A stretch of 64,000 nucleotides of DNA from Ohtaekwangia sp036786105. Lineage in GTDB: Bacteria; Bacteroidota; Bacteroidia; Cytophagales; Cyclobacteriaceae. The notes below the pieces were generated by a model. The model was not told where the DNA came from, made no database searches, and saw only the letters and a program-made list of their open reading frames with translations. The translations under genes were made by a program, and so were the position numbers. This document shows, in pieces, positions 1-9,140 of the stretch (position 1 is the first letter of the stretch; the number at the start of each line of letters is the position of its first letter). The stretch covers positions 62,001-126,000 of the forward strand of contig NZ_DAIQRQ010000001.1 in assembly GCF_036786105.1 (NCBI RefSeq), given 5' to 3'.

Positions 1-17
1 AGATGAAAAGAATGTGC

Positions 18-47
18 AATAACTTTTTCATTCAAAAGAAAGTTATT
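18..47 (-). terminator. Possible weak hairpin terminator
   Basis: A perfect 9-bp inverted repeat (AATAACTTT / AAAGTTATT, loop of 12) lies downstream of the large gene ending at 102. The stem is nearly all A-T and no long T-run follows on the minus strand, so termination is only a possibility. Confidence 0.25.
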
Positions 48-101
48 GATTATTTCTGTAAATCGAGTCAGTCCGTGTACTAATGAATAGTCTCGTTAAA
101 A

Positions 102-3100
102 TCAGAAGCCATCATCTTCTTTCTTCTTCTCTTCCACTTTTTCTTCTTTTTTCTTAACCGCAGAAGAAGAATCGCTCAGACTATACGGAACGTCAATACC
201 ATAATATTGCTTGCGGAAGCGGTTGATAAACGCGAGTGTCTCGTCATCGCTACCCGGAATAAATGCAACCTCGCCAACTTTCGCTTTACCTGCATTGGTC
301 TTCTTGGCAATAATCGTGTTGATGTCGTTGTTCGATGATTGCACCATGAGACGGTTGTCTTCAAAACCAAAATAGTACCAGGCTTCCGGTGATGCTTTTA
401 CAAACACGTGAAATACCGGGGAACCATCTTCATTCTTTTTTACTTCCATAAAGCCTTCAAAAGCCCCGTTGATATCCTGACGGCCAATGTTAGACATACC
501 CAATGTTCCTTCACTGTAGAAAGCTTTATGCTTCTGCGACCACTTCAGGTTTACATTCGAAAAAACCAGAGGCTTGGCAAGTGCTGTGAGCGTAGCGAGC
601 GAAACATAACCTTGCAGGCTCTTCTGTTCATAATCCTTTGCTACGCGCTCGCCAACTATATCTGCAATCTTATAGAGTAATTCTGTCTGATCGCCAAGTC
701 CTTCATCAGCGCCTTCATTCTTGATCACATCCTGAATCTGTTTCGCCATAATATCGAAGGCCTGGATAGGAACATTTGTATCAACCATTACGAAAGAGTT
801 CATTTGAATTTCGTTGTTGGTCATATTACCCTGGCCTATAGCAGTAGAGGTAACATTGAAATCCTTTGAACCATTGAACAGTTTTATCGGTCCTTCGAAA
901 CGCACCTGCATGGTTTCGTCATTGTAAGCGAATACTTTTCCGGAGAGAGAATTTCCGGCAGCTTTTTCGAGGTTTTCAATCTTAAATTCATGTGAAGCTG
1001 TATCGTAGTGAAGTGCACCACTTGGCTCGAAGAAGTTTTCGTCTTCTTCCATTTTTTTATCGTTGATGAACGTAATGTAAAGTTCATTCGCGGATGAGAA
1101 GTGTAACCCCGCATTCAGACGATTTCCGCCTTCCGTAACAGCATTGTCAAAGTCAATGTGTACATCCGTTTCATCACCGGTTTGCGTATACTGAATCCAC
1201 GTGTTGTAGTTCTTGATCTTCTTGATATCGAGTTTTACGTAACCGTTAAGTTGCAGGGCAGGGCGCGTAGCATACATCGTCATATCGCCTTTGTAGTACA
1301 TGCCTGCACCCAATACAAGTTTCTCTTTGTCGGTTACCGATCCGGTGGCTACTGTTTGCTGAGCCGCTATAGTTTTGCGTTTCTTCCGCGTCTTCTCTTC
1401 CTGCGCTATATCTTCCAGGTGGAAGTTCGTCATTTTGATCGCAAATGTATCCTGCAGGAAGTTTACATACTGATAGGTTGCGTAGCCACTAAATTCCTTC
1501 CGTGAAATAATATCCACCACACCTTCTGTGAGGCGGTGATAAGCGTTCAGCGTATCAAGTACGATCACAGTATTTTTCAGAGTACCAATTTTCGCATTTT
1601 CGAGAATCAACACTTCATTGTTCTCCGGTGTGATTTTGGCATCGGCTACAATGATGTAGGGAATACCGCTCACTTTCAATTCCTGTGTTTTCAAATTGTA
1701 CTCCGCTTTCTCGGCCAGAAAGTTCAATGAATCAAGTTCTTTCCGTGTGGTATAGAAGTACGAGTCTTCCAGTGGCACATCGGGATTTTTCTTCATCGTT
1801 ATCTTCTCTGCCTTCAAATCCCATCGCATTTCTGGTATAGAGGTCTTGAACTGTGCATATGGGAACTCGATCGCAGCCACCCCGGCTACTTCCGGACTTA
1901 TATCAGCATAATTCTGCTGTAGATTAAATTTCATCCGCACGTCAACACCATAGAGTAGTGGCTTGTTTGGATCTGCCGATTTTACTTTGAAGCGGGCATG
2001 ACGTGCACTGAAATCATCGGCAGTAAAATTCATGTTGCGTGAAATCAGTTCACTACCGCGTGTTTCCAGTTTGCCGGCACCGGCAACTCCCTGTTTGGAA
2101 ATGGTTAGCATACCCTGCATCTGCGCTGTTGAATCATAGAAGTTAAAAGGGGCTTTCTGATTTCTCAGACGCATTTTATCTTCTTTCGGATACCACTTCA
2201 TCTCATAGTCGGGCAGTGATGCCTGCGGAAACTTTACGTTACCAAATTGCTTTTGGGCGATTGTTGCCCGGTGACCTCGGGTGATCACTGAATCGGGATA
2301 GAAAATAAAGTCATTGGATCTTACACTTGCCGCGAGGTAATCTATGCGACCGGCTCCACGAAGTCCGTGGTTATCGAGATTCAATCCTCCATGCATTTTA
2401 GCATCGCCATTATAAAGCTGGTAGCCTCCCCGTGGTATGTTGTGTTCAAAGCCGAGCGACTTATCGGGCTGCGAATGGAGCTTTTCCTTAAAGTTGGGAA
2501 ACATGCCACTCGACACAAACGTACCGTCAAAATTTATGGATGCCGGATCGGCATCGTTCAAACTATCAAGTTTAAAAGGAGGCACCACGAAGAACATGGA
2601 CTGGTCATATACACCACCCAATACCTCCTGCCTGTTAAAGTAAATTACACCGCCTCCACTGGCATCGAGACGAGGAAAATTCGGAATCTTCTTTTTACCG
2701 GATTTATTACCGGCCTTACTAATAAAGAGTGTACCTGATTTTTGTCCGGCTGATAGACCTCCAACAGCAGAAGCCGCAGAGTCTGCTCCTACCATGTTAT
2801 TGTTAAGCTTCCGTCGGATCATCTGTCCTTTGGCATTTTTCTCCATTACATAGAAGTTGATCGAATCGATACGGGTCAGGTTGATGTAGAAGCTATCGTA
2901 CTTTAATGTGAAGCCCTTTCCGCTGATCTCGAAGTTTCCGGCGTTAATTGTTCCATCAAATTTTATATCACGATTCTTCAGGAGGGTGATAACGTTGCTA
3001 TCAGGTTTGATGCGCACATTTAAAGAATCACTTACTTTAAACTCATCAACACCACGTACTGTCATATATCCTTTACTGAAATTGACCGTGGCATTGGCCG

Positions 3101-4871
3101 AGCTATCGATGACTGAATGTATCTTGAGGTTATCGTAATCCATTTCTCCGAGGTGTGATTTATAGAGGGCGATTGCTTTCTCTTTTACGTGTACCAGGTC
3201 GGTTTTAGGATTATATGTTACCAATCCTTTGCTATCCAAAAACTCGATTGCAGCTTTTATATCGCGCACTTCTTTTCCGGATGATTGAACGAGGTCACCT
3301 GTATAAAAATCGCGCACTTTATTCTTCATGCAATAGCGTGCTACCAGCGCCAGCGGATGGAATGAAAATCCTTCGCCCTTCAAAATTCTGAAATCTTCCG
3401 GGTCGTAATAGTTAACCGATTCAATTACCATTGGCACCGTATTACGGCCACCATCGGTGCTCATATCCAGGCTGTCCTTAAAAAGATTCCATTGAATAAC
3501 ATCGGTAGAGAAATCGATATTGAAAAATGAAGAAGAATACGGTGTATGCATCATGGCACCCCGTTCTTTCCGAACAAATAGCTTCTGTAAACTATCTTTT
3601 CCGAAGGTATATCGCATCCGCACGGCCGGGTGCGTAATGGAGTCGTTCTTGTTAATGATGCTGATATAACTCTTCTTGGCAAGAATTGTTGAGTCTGAGA
3701 ATTCAAATTCGGTTGACTTAGCTTTGAATTTCTTTTCTCCATTGTGATAAACTTCCACTGTTGAAGGTGCACCGCCTACCGAGCTGCTGGATATCTTCCT
3801 TCCGGTAAGTGAAAATCCGCCCGAGTATTTCACATTTTCATCTCCTATACCCTGTATTGGCAAATTGTTTTGAAAGGACCTGAACCTGGGAAAGGCTGAA
3901 GCAACAGAATCTTTGCGTGGTTGCGATTTAAATTCCAATGTTCCTGGTATAAGACCTGGTGTTTTGCCAGTATAATTAAATTTTACAAGGTCTGCTTTTA
4001 GTTCAGGTTTGTTTGCTTTGAAATTATAGTCGGTCAAATTGCAGTAGACGCTGTCAGGGCTTAACAAAGCGGAAGACCAATCGAAGGTTCCATCTTTACC
4101 AACAAAGGTGTTATCGCGCAGCGAAAGCGAGCCTTGCGTGTTCTTGAGAAAAACGGAGTCATATTTTGTTACAAAGTTTAACGTCAGCTTATTAAAGCGC
4201 AGCACCGGTCCTTCCAGCACGGGTTGTGGAGGAGGATTCATCCATAACGGGGCTTCTGTAAAGATTGAGTCAACAGGTTGATCGTTGTAATCATTGGATG
4301 GTGCAACATTGCTCTGGTCGTCTGTCGTAGGAATAGAAGTAGTATCATTCATATCGAATGACGGTGCAGGAGCGATATAGTCGAAAGAATAGTCGTCATC
4401 TTTTGCATATAGTCTGAACGACTTTTCATAGTGCAAAGAATGATACTGAAAGAACGTGCGACTGATCTGTAAAAAGCTTTGAATGCGCGGTATTGTCTCC
4501 TTCTCTATTACCTGGCCCGCTACTTTAAGGAAGCTTGAGATTTTGGCGGCATCGGCGCGTTCAACACTTACGGCGTTGGCAATCGCTCCAAAGTAATTGA
4601 TCAAGGCTGGTTTTAGCGGCAGTTTTTTCTTTTTCATTTGCTGCAACTGCTGGCGTATCACCAATTGCTGATCAACGCCCAGGCTACTCCACGCAGACGC
4701 GAAGCTGCTGCCAATTACGGAAGCATCTACATTGCGAGTGTTCTCCAATATTATCCGGATACTATCCGGAAAATTAAGCGGAATAGATGATGTTACAGAG
4801 CTCTTTTGTGCCGATACAATAAGTGCCGGAAAAAAGGTAAGGAGGAAAAAATATGTTCTAACCTGCTTCAC
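102..4871 (-). CDS. Very large secreted beta-rich protein of unknown function
   Basis: A 1589-residue protein with a clear signal peptide (hydrophobic residues 7-20, cleavage after VSA). I do not recognise its family. Residues about 70-150 look helical. A low-complexity acidic stretch rich in D, N, T and P follows at about 155-220. Then come roughly 1,200 residues of short alternating polar/hydrophobic strands with repeated phrases such as FDGTINAG and FDGTFVSSG. This pattern resembles stacked beta-sheet proteins of the OstA/AsmA kind, but that is an inference from pattern only. It ends in a charged K/E tail (KKKEEKVEEKKK). It probably acts in the periplasm or at the outer membrane. It has no close operon partner: the next minus gene is separate and 95 bp upstream. 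The ATG is followed directly by the signal peptide, so the start is well supported. Confidence 0.8.
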   Translation of the reverse strand: MKQVRTYFFLLTFFPALIVSAQKSSVTSSIPLNFPDSIRIILENTRNVDASVIGSSFASAWSSLGVDQQLVIRQQLQQMKKKKLPLKPALINYFGAIANAVSVERADAAKISSFLKVAGQVIEKETIPRIQSFLQISRTFFQYHSLHYEKSFRLYAKDDDYSFDYIAPAPSFDMNDTTSIPTTDDQSNVAPSNDYNDQPVDSIFTEAPLWMNPPPQPVLEGPVLRFNKLTLNFVTKYDSVFLKNTQGSLSLRDNTFVGKDGTFDWSSALLSPDSVYCNLTDYNFKANKPELKADLVKFNYTGKTPGLIPGTLEFKSQPRKDSVASAFPRFRSFQNNLPIQGIGDENVKYSGGFSLTGRKISSSSVGGAPSTVEVYHNGEKKFKAKSTEFEFSDSTILAKKSYISIINKNDSITHPAVRMRYTFGKDSLQKLFVRKERGAMMHTPYSSSFFNIDFSTDVIQWNLFKDSLDMSTDGGRNTVPMVIESVNYYDPEDFRILKGEGFSFHPLALVARYCMKNKVRDFYTGDLVQSSGKEVRDIKAAIEFLDSKGLVTYNPKTDLVHVKEKAIALYKSHLGEMDYDNLKIHSVIDSSANATVNFSKGYMTVRGVDEFKVSDSLNVRIKPDSNVITLLKNRDIKFDGTINAGNFEISGKGFTLKYDSFYINLTRIDSINFYVMEKNAKGQMIRRKLNNNMVGADSAASAVGGLSAGQKSGTLFISKAGNKSGKKKIPNFPRLDASGGGVIYFNRQEVLGGVYDQSMFFVVPPFKLDSLNDADPASINFDGTFVSSGMFPNFKEKLHSQPDKSLGFEHNIPRGGYQLYNGDAKMHGGLNLDNHGLRGAGRIDYLAASVRSNDFIFYPDSVITRGHRATIAQKQFGNVKFPQASLPDYEMKWYPKEDKMRLRNQKAPFNFYDSTAQMQGMLTISKQGVAGAGKLETRGSELISRNMNFTADDFSARHARFKVKSADPNKPLLYGVDVRMKFNLQQNYADISPEVAGVAAIEFPYAQFKTSIPEMRWDLKAEKITMKKNPDVPLEDSYFYTTRKELDSLNFLAEKAEYNLKTQELKVSGIPYIIVADAKITPENNEVLILENAKIGTLKNTVIVLDTLNAYHRLTEGVVDIISRKEFSGYATYQYVNFLQDTFAIKMTNFHLEDIAQEEKTRKKRKTIAAQQTVATGSVTDKEKLVLGAGMYYKGDMTMYATRPALQLNGYVKLDIKKIKNYNTWIQYTQTGDETDVHIDFDNAVTEGGNRLNAGLHFSSANELYITFINDKKMEEDENFFEPSGALHYDTASHEFKIENLEKAAGNSLSGKVFAYNDETMQVRFEGPIKLFNGSKDFNVTSTAIGQGNMTNNEIQMNSFVMVDTNVPIQAFDIMAKQIQDVIKNEGADEGLGDQTELLYKIADIVGERVAKDYEQKSLQGYVSLATLTALAKPLVFSNVNLKWSQKHKAFYSEGTLGMSNIGRQDINGAFEGFMEVKKNEDGSPVFHVFVKASPEAWYYFGFEDNRLMVQSSNNDINTIIAKKTNAGKAKVGEVAFIPGSDDETLAFINRFRKQYYGIDVPYSLSDSSSAVKKKEEKVEEKKKEDDGF

Positions 4872-4966
4872 AGAAACTAAACCCTGAAATTCGTAAATAT
4901 TGCTTAAATAAACTAAAGGCCGGTTGCTGGTAAACGCTTAATAACCTGCCGCCGTACAAAAGCCGC

Positions 4967-5179
4967 TTAATTTTTCCATCGATTAACAAAGTAAAGAATC
5001 AGCGATACGAGAATGCTTAACAATATGCTGGTCATAACAGGGAAGTAAAAGCTGAAGTTCTCTTTTTCGATGCGTATGTCGCCAGGCAATTTGCCTAGCC
5101 ACGGAATGCGATCATGATAGGTAATAACAATACCGGCCAGTACGAAAATTATACCCAGGATAATGAAGAGCCTTCCCAT
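4967..5179 (-). CDS. DUF2905 small membrane protein
   Basis: A 70-residue protein with two transmembrane helices (about residues 4-20 and 47-64). Between them is the conserved DUF2905 loop, PWLGKLPGDIRIEKENFSFYFP. The length and the W-L-G-x-L-P-G-D-I motif match this widespread family of unknown function. It is transcribed divergently from the methyltransferase gene at 5249 with 69 bp between them. Confidence 0.85.
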   Translation of the reverse strand: MGRLFIILGIIFVLAGIVITYHDRIPWLGKLPGDIRIEKENFSFYFPVMTSILLSILVSLILYFVNRWKN

Positions 5180-5248
5180 TCATCTTTCACATTTCTTGCG
5201 AAATTTAGCACGAAAACTTTAGATGAATAAGCCTTTACTTGACAGGAG

Positions 5249-5959
5249 ATGACGAAAGGAAAACTATACCTCATACCAAACATCATTGCAGACAACACGC
5301 AGTCCGTTGTTATTCCTCCTCACATTATACAGGCATTGCCTGGCATTAAACATTTTCTGGCCGAAGACATTCGCACCGCCAGGCGTTATCTCAGCAGCCT
5401 GAAGATATTTGAATCCATTGAACCTTTGGTGTTTGAAGTCTTGAACAAAGACACCAAAGCAGAAGCTTTGAAAAAATTTTTCGAGCCGGCTTTCGATGGT
5501 CACAATATCGGGGTCTTATCCGAGTCCGGATGTCCGGGCGTTGCAGACCCGGGGGCTCTGGCTGTGAAGTATGCACATGAGCACGATGTTCAGGTTGTAC
5601 CTTTGGTGGGGCCATCGTCTATACTGCTGGCGTTAATGGCATCGGGTATGAATGGCCAGCGTTTTGCCTTTCATGGCTACTTACCAATTGATGGAAAAGA
5701 TGCCGGTGCAATCGTTAAAGCACTCGAAAAAGAATCGCGTACAAAGAATCAGACGCAGATATTTATCGAGACTCCTTATCGTAATAATTCGCTGATGACA
5801 GTGTTATTAAAAAATCTTCAGGATGATACACAGCTTTGTGTAGCGTTAGACATCACAGGCAAGAATGAAATAATCAAAAGTTTCAGTATAAAGAGGTGGA
5901 GAACCACGCAGCTATCATTCCCTAAAAGCCCCGCGATATTTTTATTTTTATCACCGTAA
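5249..5959 (+). CDS. SAM-dependent methyltransferase, RsmI-like (tetrapyrrole methylase fold)
   Basis: A 236-residue protein of the tetrapyrrole (corrin/porphyrin) methylase superfamily, closest to the RsmI branch that 2'-O-methylates a cytidine in 16S rRNA. Visible signatures are LYLIPN near the N-terminus, AEDIRTARRYL (compare RsmI CEDTR), LSESGCPGVADPGA at about 90-104, and VGPSSILLALMASG at about 119-132. It ends with the usual PKSPAIFLFL. It is shorter than classical RsmI (about 280) and lacks the standard IGNLED N-terminal phrase. Many Bacteroidota carry such a short paralogue beside a genuine RsmI, so the rRNA target is uncertain. It is followed by metK, 85 bp away. Confidence 0.8.
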   Translation: MTKGKLYLIPNIIADNTQSVVIPPHIIQALPGIKHFLAEDIRTARRYLSSLKIFESIEPLVFEVLNKDTKAEALKKFFEPAFDGHNIGVLSESGCPGVADPGALAVKYAHEHDVQVVPLVGPSSILLALMASGMNGQRFAFHGYLPIDGKDAGAIVKALEKESRTKNQTQIFIETPYRNNSLMTVLLKNLQDDTQLCVALDITGKNEIIKSFSIKRWRTTQLSFPKSPAIFLFLSP

Positions 5960-5982
5960 ACGCTATTGAAGCAATAGAGTTT
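5958..5982 (+). terminator. Hairpin at the end of the RsmI-like gene
   Basis: The inverted repeat AAAC-CTATTG / CAATAG-GTTT, with one internal mismatch and a 3-nt loop, starts inside the stop codon and ends in a TTTT-rich stretch. It plausibly separates this gene from metK. The stem is AT-rich and of moderate strength. Confidence 0.4.
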
Positions 5983-6001
5983 TAGTTTACAAGTTTTCAT
6001 C

Positions 6002-6009
6002 TAAATTTG
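6002..6009 (+). promoter_or_regulatory. Bacteroidota -7 promoter element for metK
   Basis: TAAATTTG matches the Bacteroidota -7 consensus TAnnTTTG exactly and lies 35 nt before the metK ATG. No clear TTTG -33 element is visible at the usual spacing. I see no SAM-riboswitch-like structure in the 85-nt leader. Confidence 0.5.
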
Positions 6010-6044
6010 AGCCTGAATCTTTTAACAAAAAAACATAAATCTCT

Positions 6045-7298
6045 ATGCCTTATCTATTCACCTCAGAGTCTGTCTCTGAAGGGCATCCCGACAAAGTTGC
6101 CGATCAAATCTCCGATGCACTTATCGATTACTTTCTGGCCTACGATCCCTCTTCTAAAGTTGCCTGCGAAACACTTGTAACAACAGGCCAGGTTGTATTG
6201 GCCGGTGAGGTGAAATCAGAAGCATATCTGGACGTGCAGGATATAGCACGTGAGGTTATTCGCAAGATCGGATATACCAAAAGCGAGTACATGTTCGAAG
6301 CAAATTCATGCGGTATATTATCAGCTATTCACGAGCAATCTCCAGACATTAATCAAGGTGTAGTTCGTAGAAAAAAAGAAGATCAGGGTGCAGGCGACCA
6401 AGGCATGATGTTCGGTTATGCTACCAACGAAACGGATAATTATATGCCGCTGCCTCTTGATCTCGCACACTTGTTATTGAGAGAGCTTTCGGCTATTCGG
6501 AGAGAAGGTAAGGTTATGACATATCTCCGCCCGGACGCAAAGTCGCAGGTAACAATTGAATACAGCGATGACAACAAACCACAGCGCATCGACACGATAG
6601 TAGTATCTACCCAGCACGATGATTTCGATAAGGACGCCAAGATGCTGAAGAAGATTGAAGATGATATCATCAACATCGTAGTTCCACGCATCATCAAGAA
6701 ACTTCCAAAGCGCGTTCAAAAGCTTTTCGGAAGCGACATCAAATACCACATCAACCCTACGGGTAAATTTGTAATCGGTGGACCTCATGGCGACACTGGT
6801 CTTACAGGCCGGAAGATCATCGTAGATACATACGGTGGAAAAGGAGCACACGGTGGTGGTGCATTCTCTGGAAAAGATCCTTCCAAAGTAGACCGTTCTG
6901 CTGCTTATGCAACCCGCCACATTGCCAAGAACCTGGTAGCTGCCGGTGTTTGTGATGAAGTGCTCGTACAAGTTGCGTATGCTATAGGCGTGGCTCAACC
7001 GGTTGGGCTATACGTAAACACCTATGGAACTTCAAAAGTCGAAGTAAGCGATGGCGAAATTGCCAAGCGTGTTGGCAAGATCTTCGATATGCGTCCTTAC
7101 TTCATCGAAGAGCGCTTCAACCTCCGCACACCAATCTATGCTGAGACAGCAGCCTACGGACACATGGGTCGCGAATCAAAGGTTGTTGAAAAAGTATTCA
7201 ACAAAGGAAAGGCTTCAGAAAAGAAAGTGAAGGTTGAATTGTTCCCCTGGGAAAAATTGGATTACGTAGATCAGGTTAAAAAAGCTTTCAAACTATAA
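6045..7298 (+). CDS. metK: S-adenosylmethionine synthetase
   Basis: Catalyses ATP plus methionine to S-adenosylmethionine, the cell's methyl donor, in the cytoplasm. The 417-residue length and all three MAT domains are typical. The N-terminal FTSESVSEGHPDKVADQISDA is complete. The ATP-binding GAGDQGMMFGYA lies at about 115-126 and the P-loop-like GGGAFSGKDPSKVDRSAAY at about 271-289. The end, GRESKVVEKVFNKGKA..., is longer than in E. coli and typical of Bacteroidota. The gene stands alone between two terminator-like hairpins with its own -7 element. Confidence 0.97.
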   Translation: MPYLFTSESVSEGHPDKVADQISDALIDYFLAYDPSSKVACETLVTTGQVVLAGEVKSEAYLDVQDIAREVIRKIGYTKSEYMFEANSCGILSAIHEQSPDINQGVVRRKKEDQGAGDQGMMFGYATNETDNYMPLPLDLAHLLLRELSAIRREGKVMTYLRPDAKSQVTIEYSDDNKPQRIDTIVVSTQHDDFDKDAKMLKKIEDDIINIVVPRIIKKLPKRVQKLFGSDIKYHINPTGKFVIGGPHGDTGLTGRKIIVDTYGGKGAHGGGAFSGKDPSKVDRSAAYATRHIAKNLVAAGVCDEVLVQVAYAIGVAQPVGLYVNTYGTSKVEVSDGEIAKRVGKIFDMRPYFIEERFNLRTPIYAETAAYGHMGRESKVVEKVFNKGKASEKKVKVELFPWEKLDYVDQVKKAFKL

Positions 7299-7318
7299 TT
7301 TGATATTGAACCCAAATG

Positions 7319-7347
7319 AAAAGGCTGTTTCGTACGAACAGCCTTTT
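7319..7347 (+). terminator. Strong bidirectional terminator
   Basis: The perfect inverted repeat AAAAGGCTGTT / AACAGCCTTTT has a short loop that is itself a TCGTACGA palindrome. A- and T-runs flank both sides. It lies between the convergent metK and acyltransferase genes and can serve both. Confidence 0.85.
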
Positions 7348-7380
7348 CTATTTATAGCTTGCTCATTACAGGATTTGAGC

Positions 7381-8235
7381 TCAGCCTCCCGTTAAGTGTC
7401 TTTTTTTCCAGCGATTATGCGACCATAGCCAGCCCGCTGGATTCTCACGAATGATGTTCTCCACCGCTTTTATATAGTTCTCAATAAGTGTAAAGTCATC
7501 TTTAGTATACGGTGGCTCTGCTATTTCTACAAAAGAGGCTTCATAATATCCTCGCTTAATTTTCTTTACCTGTGCATATACCACCGGATACTGTGTAAGT
7601 GTAGCAATTTGGTGAGCACCTAAAAAGAACACGGTATCCTGATTTAAAAAGCGCGTCTGATACTTCTTGTCTTCTTTTAGTCCCGGATATTGATCGCTTA
7701 CAATCGCAATGGCACGAAGCATATTTTTTCTCTTGATCAGTTCGCGTGCTACCGTATAACGGCTGATGCCATAAGCACCAAACCTGCTACGGCAAAGAAG
7801 TGAAAAGCGATTAAAAAATTTGCTGCTCTGTGGTTGATATACAAAATCGACAGGTACAGGAAGATTAAAATTACCAGATGAAAGCAGCCATTCCCAATTG
7901 AATTGATGTGAGGCCAGTATAATTACCGACTGATTTTGCTGCTTATACTTTTCAATGGCGCTTACATCTTTAAAGCGCATGCGTTTGGAAAGCTCATCTT
8001 TAGAGATTGTAAATAACTTGAGGAGCTCAACGCCATAGTCGCACAGGTTCCTGTAAAAGTCACGTTCAATTTTATTAAGCTCATCTTTTGACGTATCTGG
8101 AAATGAATTGCGCAGGTTCTTTTGAACCATTTTTCTGCGATATCCTATCACACGAAACGTAATAAAAAAAAGAAAATCAGCGATCCCATACAGAATCCAA
8201 AAGGGCAGTTGCGACAATAAGCCTATAAAAAACAT
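7381..8235 (-). CDS. Lysophospholipid/lipid A acyltransferase family protein
   Basis: An LpxL/HtrB-type acyltransferase that would transfer an acyl chain from ACP to a lipid A precursor or similar lipid at the inner membrane. The catalytic HX4[D/E] motif appears as HQFNWE (about residue 115) within SVIILASHQFNWEWLL. The protein has an N-terminal membrane helix (FFIGLLSQLPFWILYGIADFLFF) and a basic YRRKMVQKNLRNSFP stretch typical of the family. I chose the ATG at 8235 (284 aa). The longer open frame starts at a TTG at 8268 and adds only 11 residues. Which lipid it acylates cannot be told from sequence. Confidence 0.85.
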   Translation of the reverse strand: MFFIGLLSQLPFWILYGIADFLFFITFRVIGYRRKMVQKNLRNSFPDTSKDELNKIERDFYRNLCDYGVELLKLFTISKDELSKRMRFKDVSAIEKYKQQNQSVIILASHQFNWEWLLSSGNFNLPVPVDFVYQPQSSKFFNRFSLLCRSRFGAYGISRYTVARELIKRKNMLRAIAIVSDQYPGLKEDKKYQTRFLNQDTVFFLGAHQIATLTQYPVVYAQVKKIKRGYYEASFVEIAEPPYTKDDFTLIENYIKAVENIIRENPAGWLWSHNRWKKRHLTGG

Positions 8236-8327
8236 CTGAGCAATTTTCTTTAACGGGCAAGTTAACAAGTATTGGTATTATTGAGATATTCGTACTCAAA
8301 CCCATATTGGTAAATAAGTAATAAAAC

Positions 8328-9137
8328 ATGAAAGACAAGGTTGTCATCATCACCGGAGCATCTTCAGGAATAGGAAAGGCCATGGCTGAGCGATTCGGCC
8401 GAGCCGGCTCCAGGTTGTTAATAACCGGAAGAAATAAAGCAGAGCTCGATAAAACTGTAACTGAGCTGCAAAGTAAAGGAATTACTATCGTTGGGTTTCA
8501 GGCCGATGTGAGCCTGGAAGACGACAATCGCAGAATGGCTGAAGAAGCAATACGTGCCTATGGCCAGATTGATGTACTGATCAACAATGCAGGTATATCC
8601 ATGCGCGCTCTTTTCTCTGAAGTTGATCTGGATGTGGTAAAAAAGGTAATGGATATAAATTTTTATGGCGTTCTCTACGCCACGAAATATTGCCTGCCGG
8701 AGATCACTAAAAATAAAGGTTCTGTTGTAGGCATCTCATCTATTGCGGGCTTTCGCGGATTACCCGGTCGCACAGGTTATTCGGCCTCCAAATTCGCACT
8801 TAACGGGTTTTTAGAAGTGCTGCGCACCGAATTGCTAAAGAGCGGCGTACATGTATTAACGGCTTGCCCGGGATTTACAGCATCTAATATTCGCAAGCGT
8901 TCCCTCACCAAAGACGGAAGCCAGCAAGGCGAGTCACCCAGAAAAGAAGAAAAAATGATGACGGCCGAAGAATGCGCGGATCATATTTACAACGCCACCG
9001 TTAAGCGCAAGCGTACCCTGATCTTAACAACTCAGGGTAAGCTTGCGGTATTTTTAAATAAATGGTTGCCGGGTATGGCTGATAAAATGGTTTACAATGT
9101 TATGGCAAAAGAGGCAAATGCACCAATCAGCAAGTGA
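8328..9137 (+). CDS. Short-chain dehydrogenase/reductase (SDR)
   Basis: A 269-residue classical SDR using NAD(P)H. It has the cofactor motif TGASSGIG (residues 9-16), the structural NNAG (about 86-89) and the catalytic S-Y-K set (SSIAGFRG...YSASK, about 140-158). The TGRN at the end of beta-2 hints at NADP preference. The C-terminal half (KRKRTLILTTQGKLAVFLNKWLPGMADKMVY) resembles membrane-associated SDRs of the DHRS7/ketoreductase kind. The substrate is unknown. It is divergent from the acyltransferase gene and convergent with the next gene, with only 3 bp between the two. Confidence 0.88.
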   Translation: MKDKVVIITGASSGIGKAMAERFGRAGSRLLITGRNKAELDKTVTELQSKGITIVGFQADVSLEDDNRRMAEEAIRAYGQIDVLINNAGISMRALFSEVDLDVVKKVMDINFYGVLYATKYCLPEITKNKGSVVGISSIAGFRGLPGRTGYSASKFALNGFLEVLRTELLKSGVHVLTACPGFTASNIRKRSLTKDGSQQGESPRKEEKMMTAEECADHIYNATVKRKRTLILTTQGKLAVFLNKWLPGMADKMVYNVMAKEANAPISK

Positions 9138-9140
9138 TTG

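Noticed and set aside
405..410. CACGTG hexamers elsewhere (for example 405, 28931, 33037, 35266, 39012)
   Set aside because: None has the TTT...AAA arms, so they do not belong to the parS-like set.
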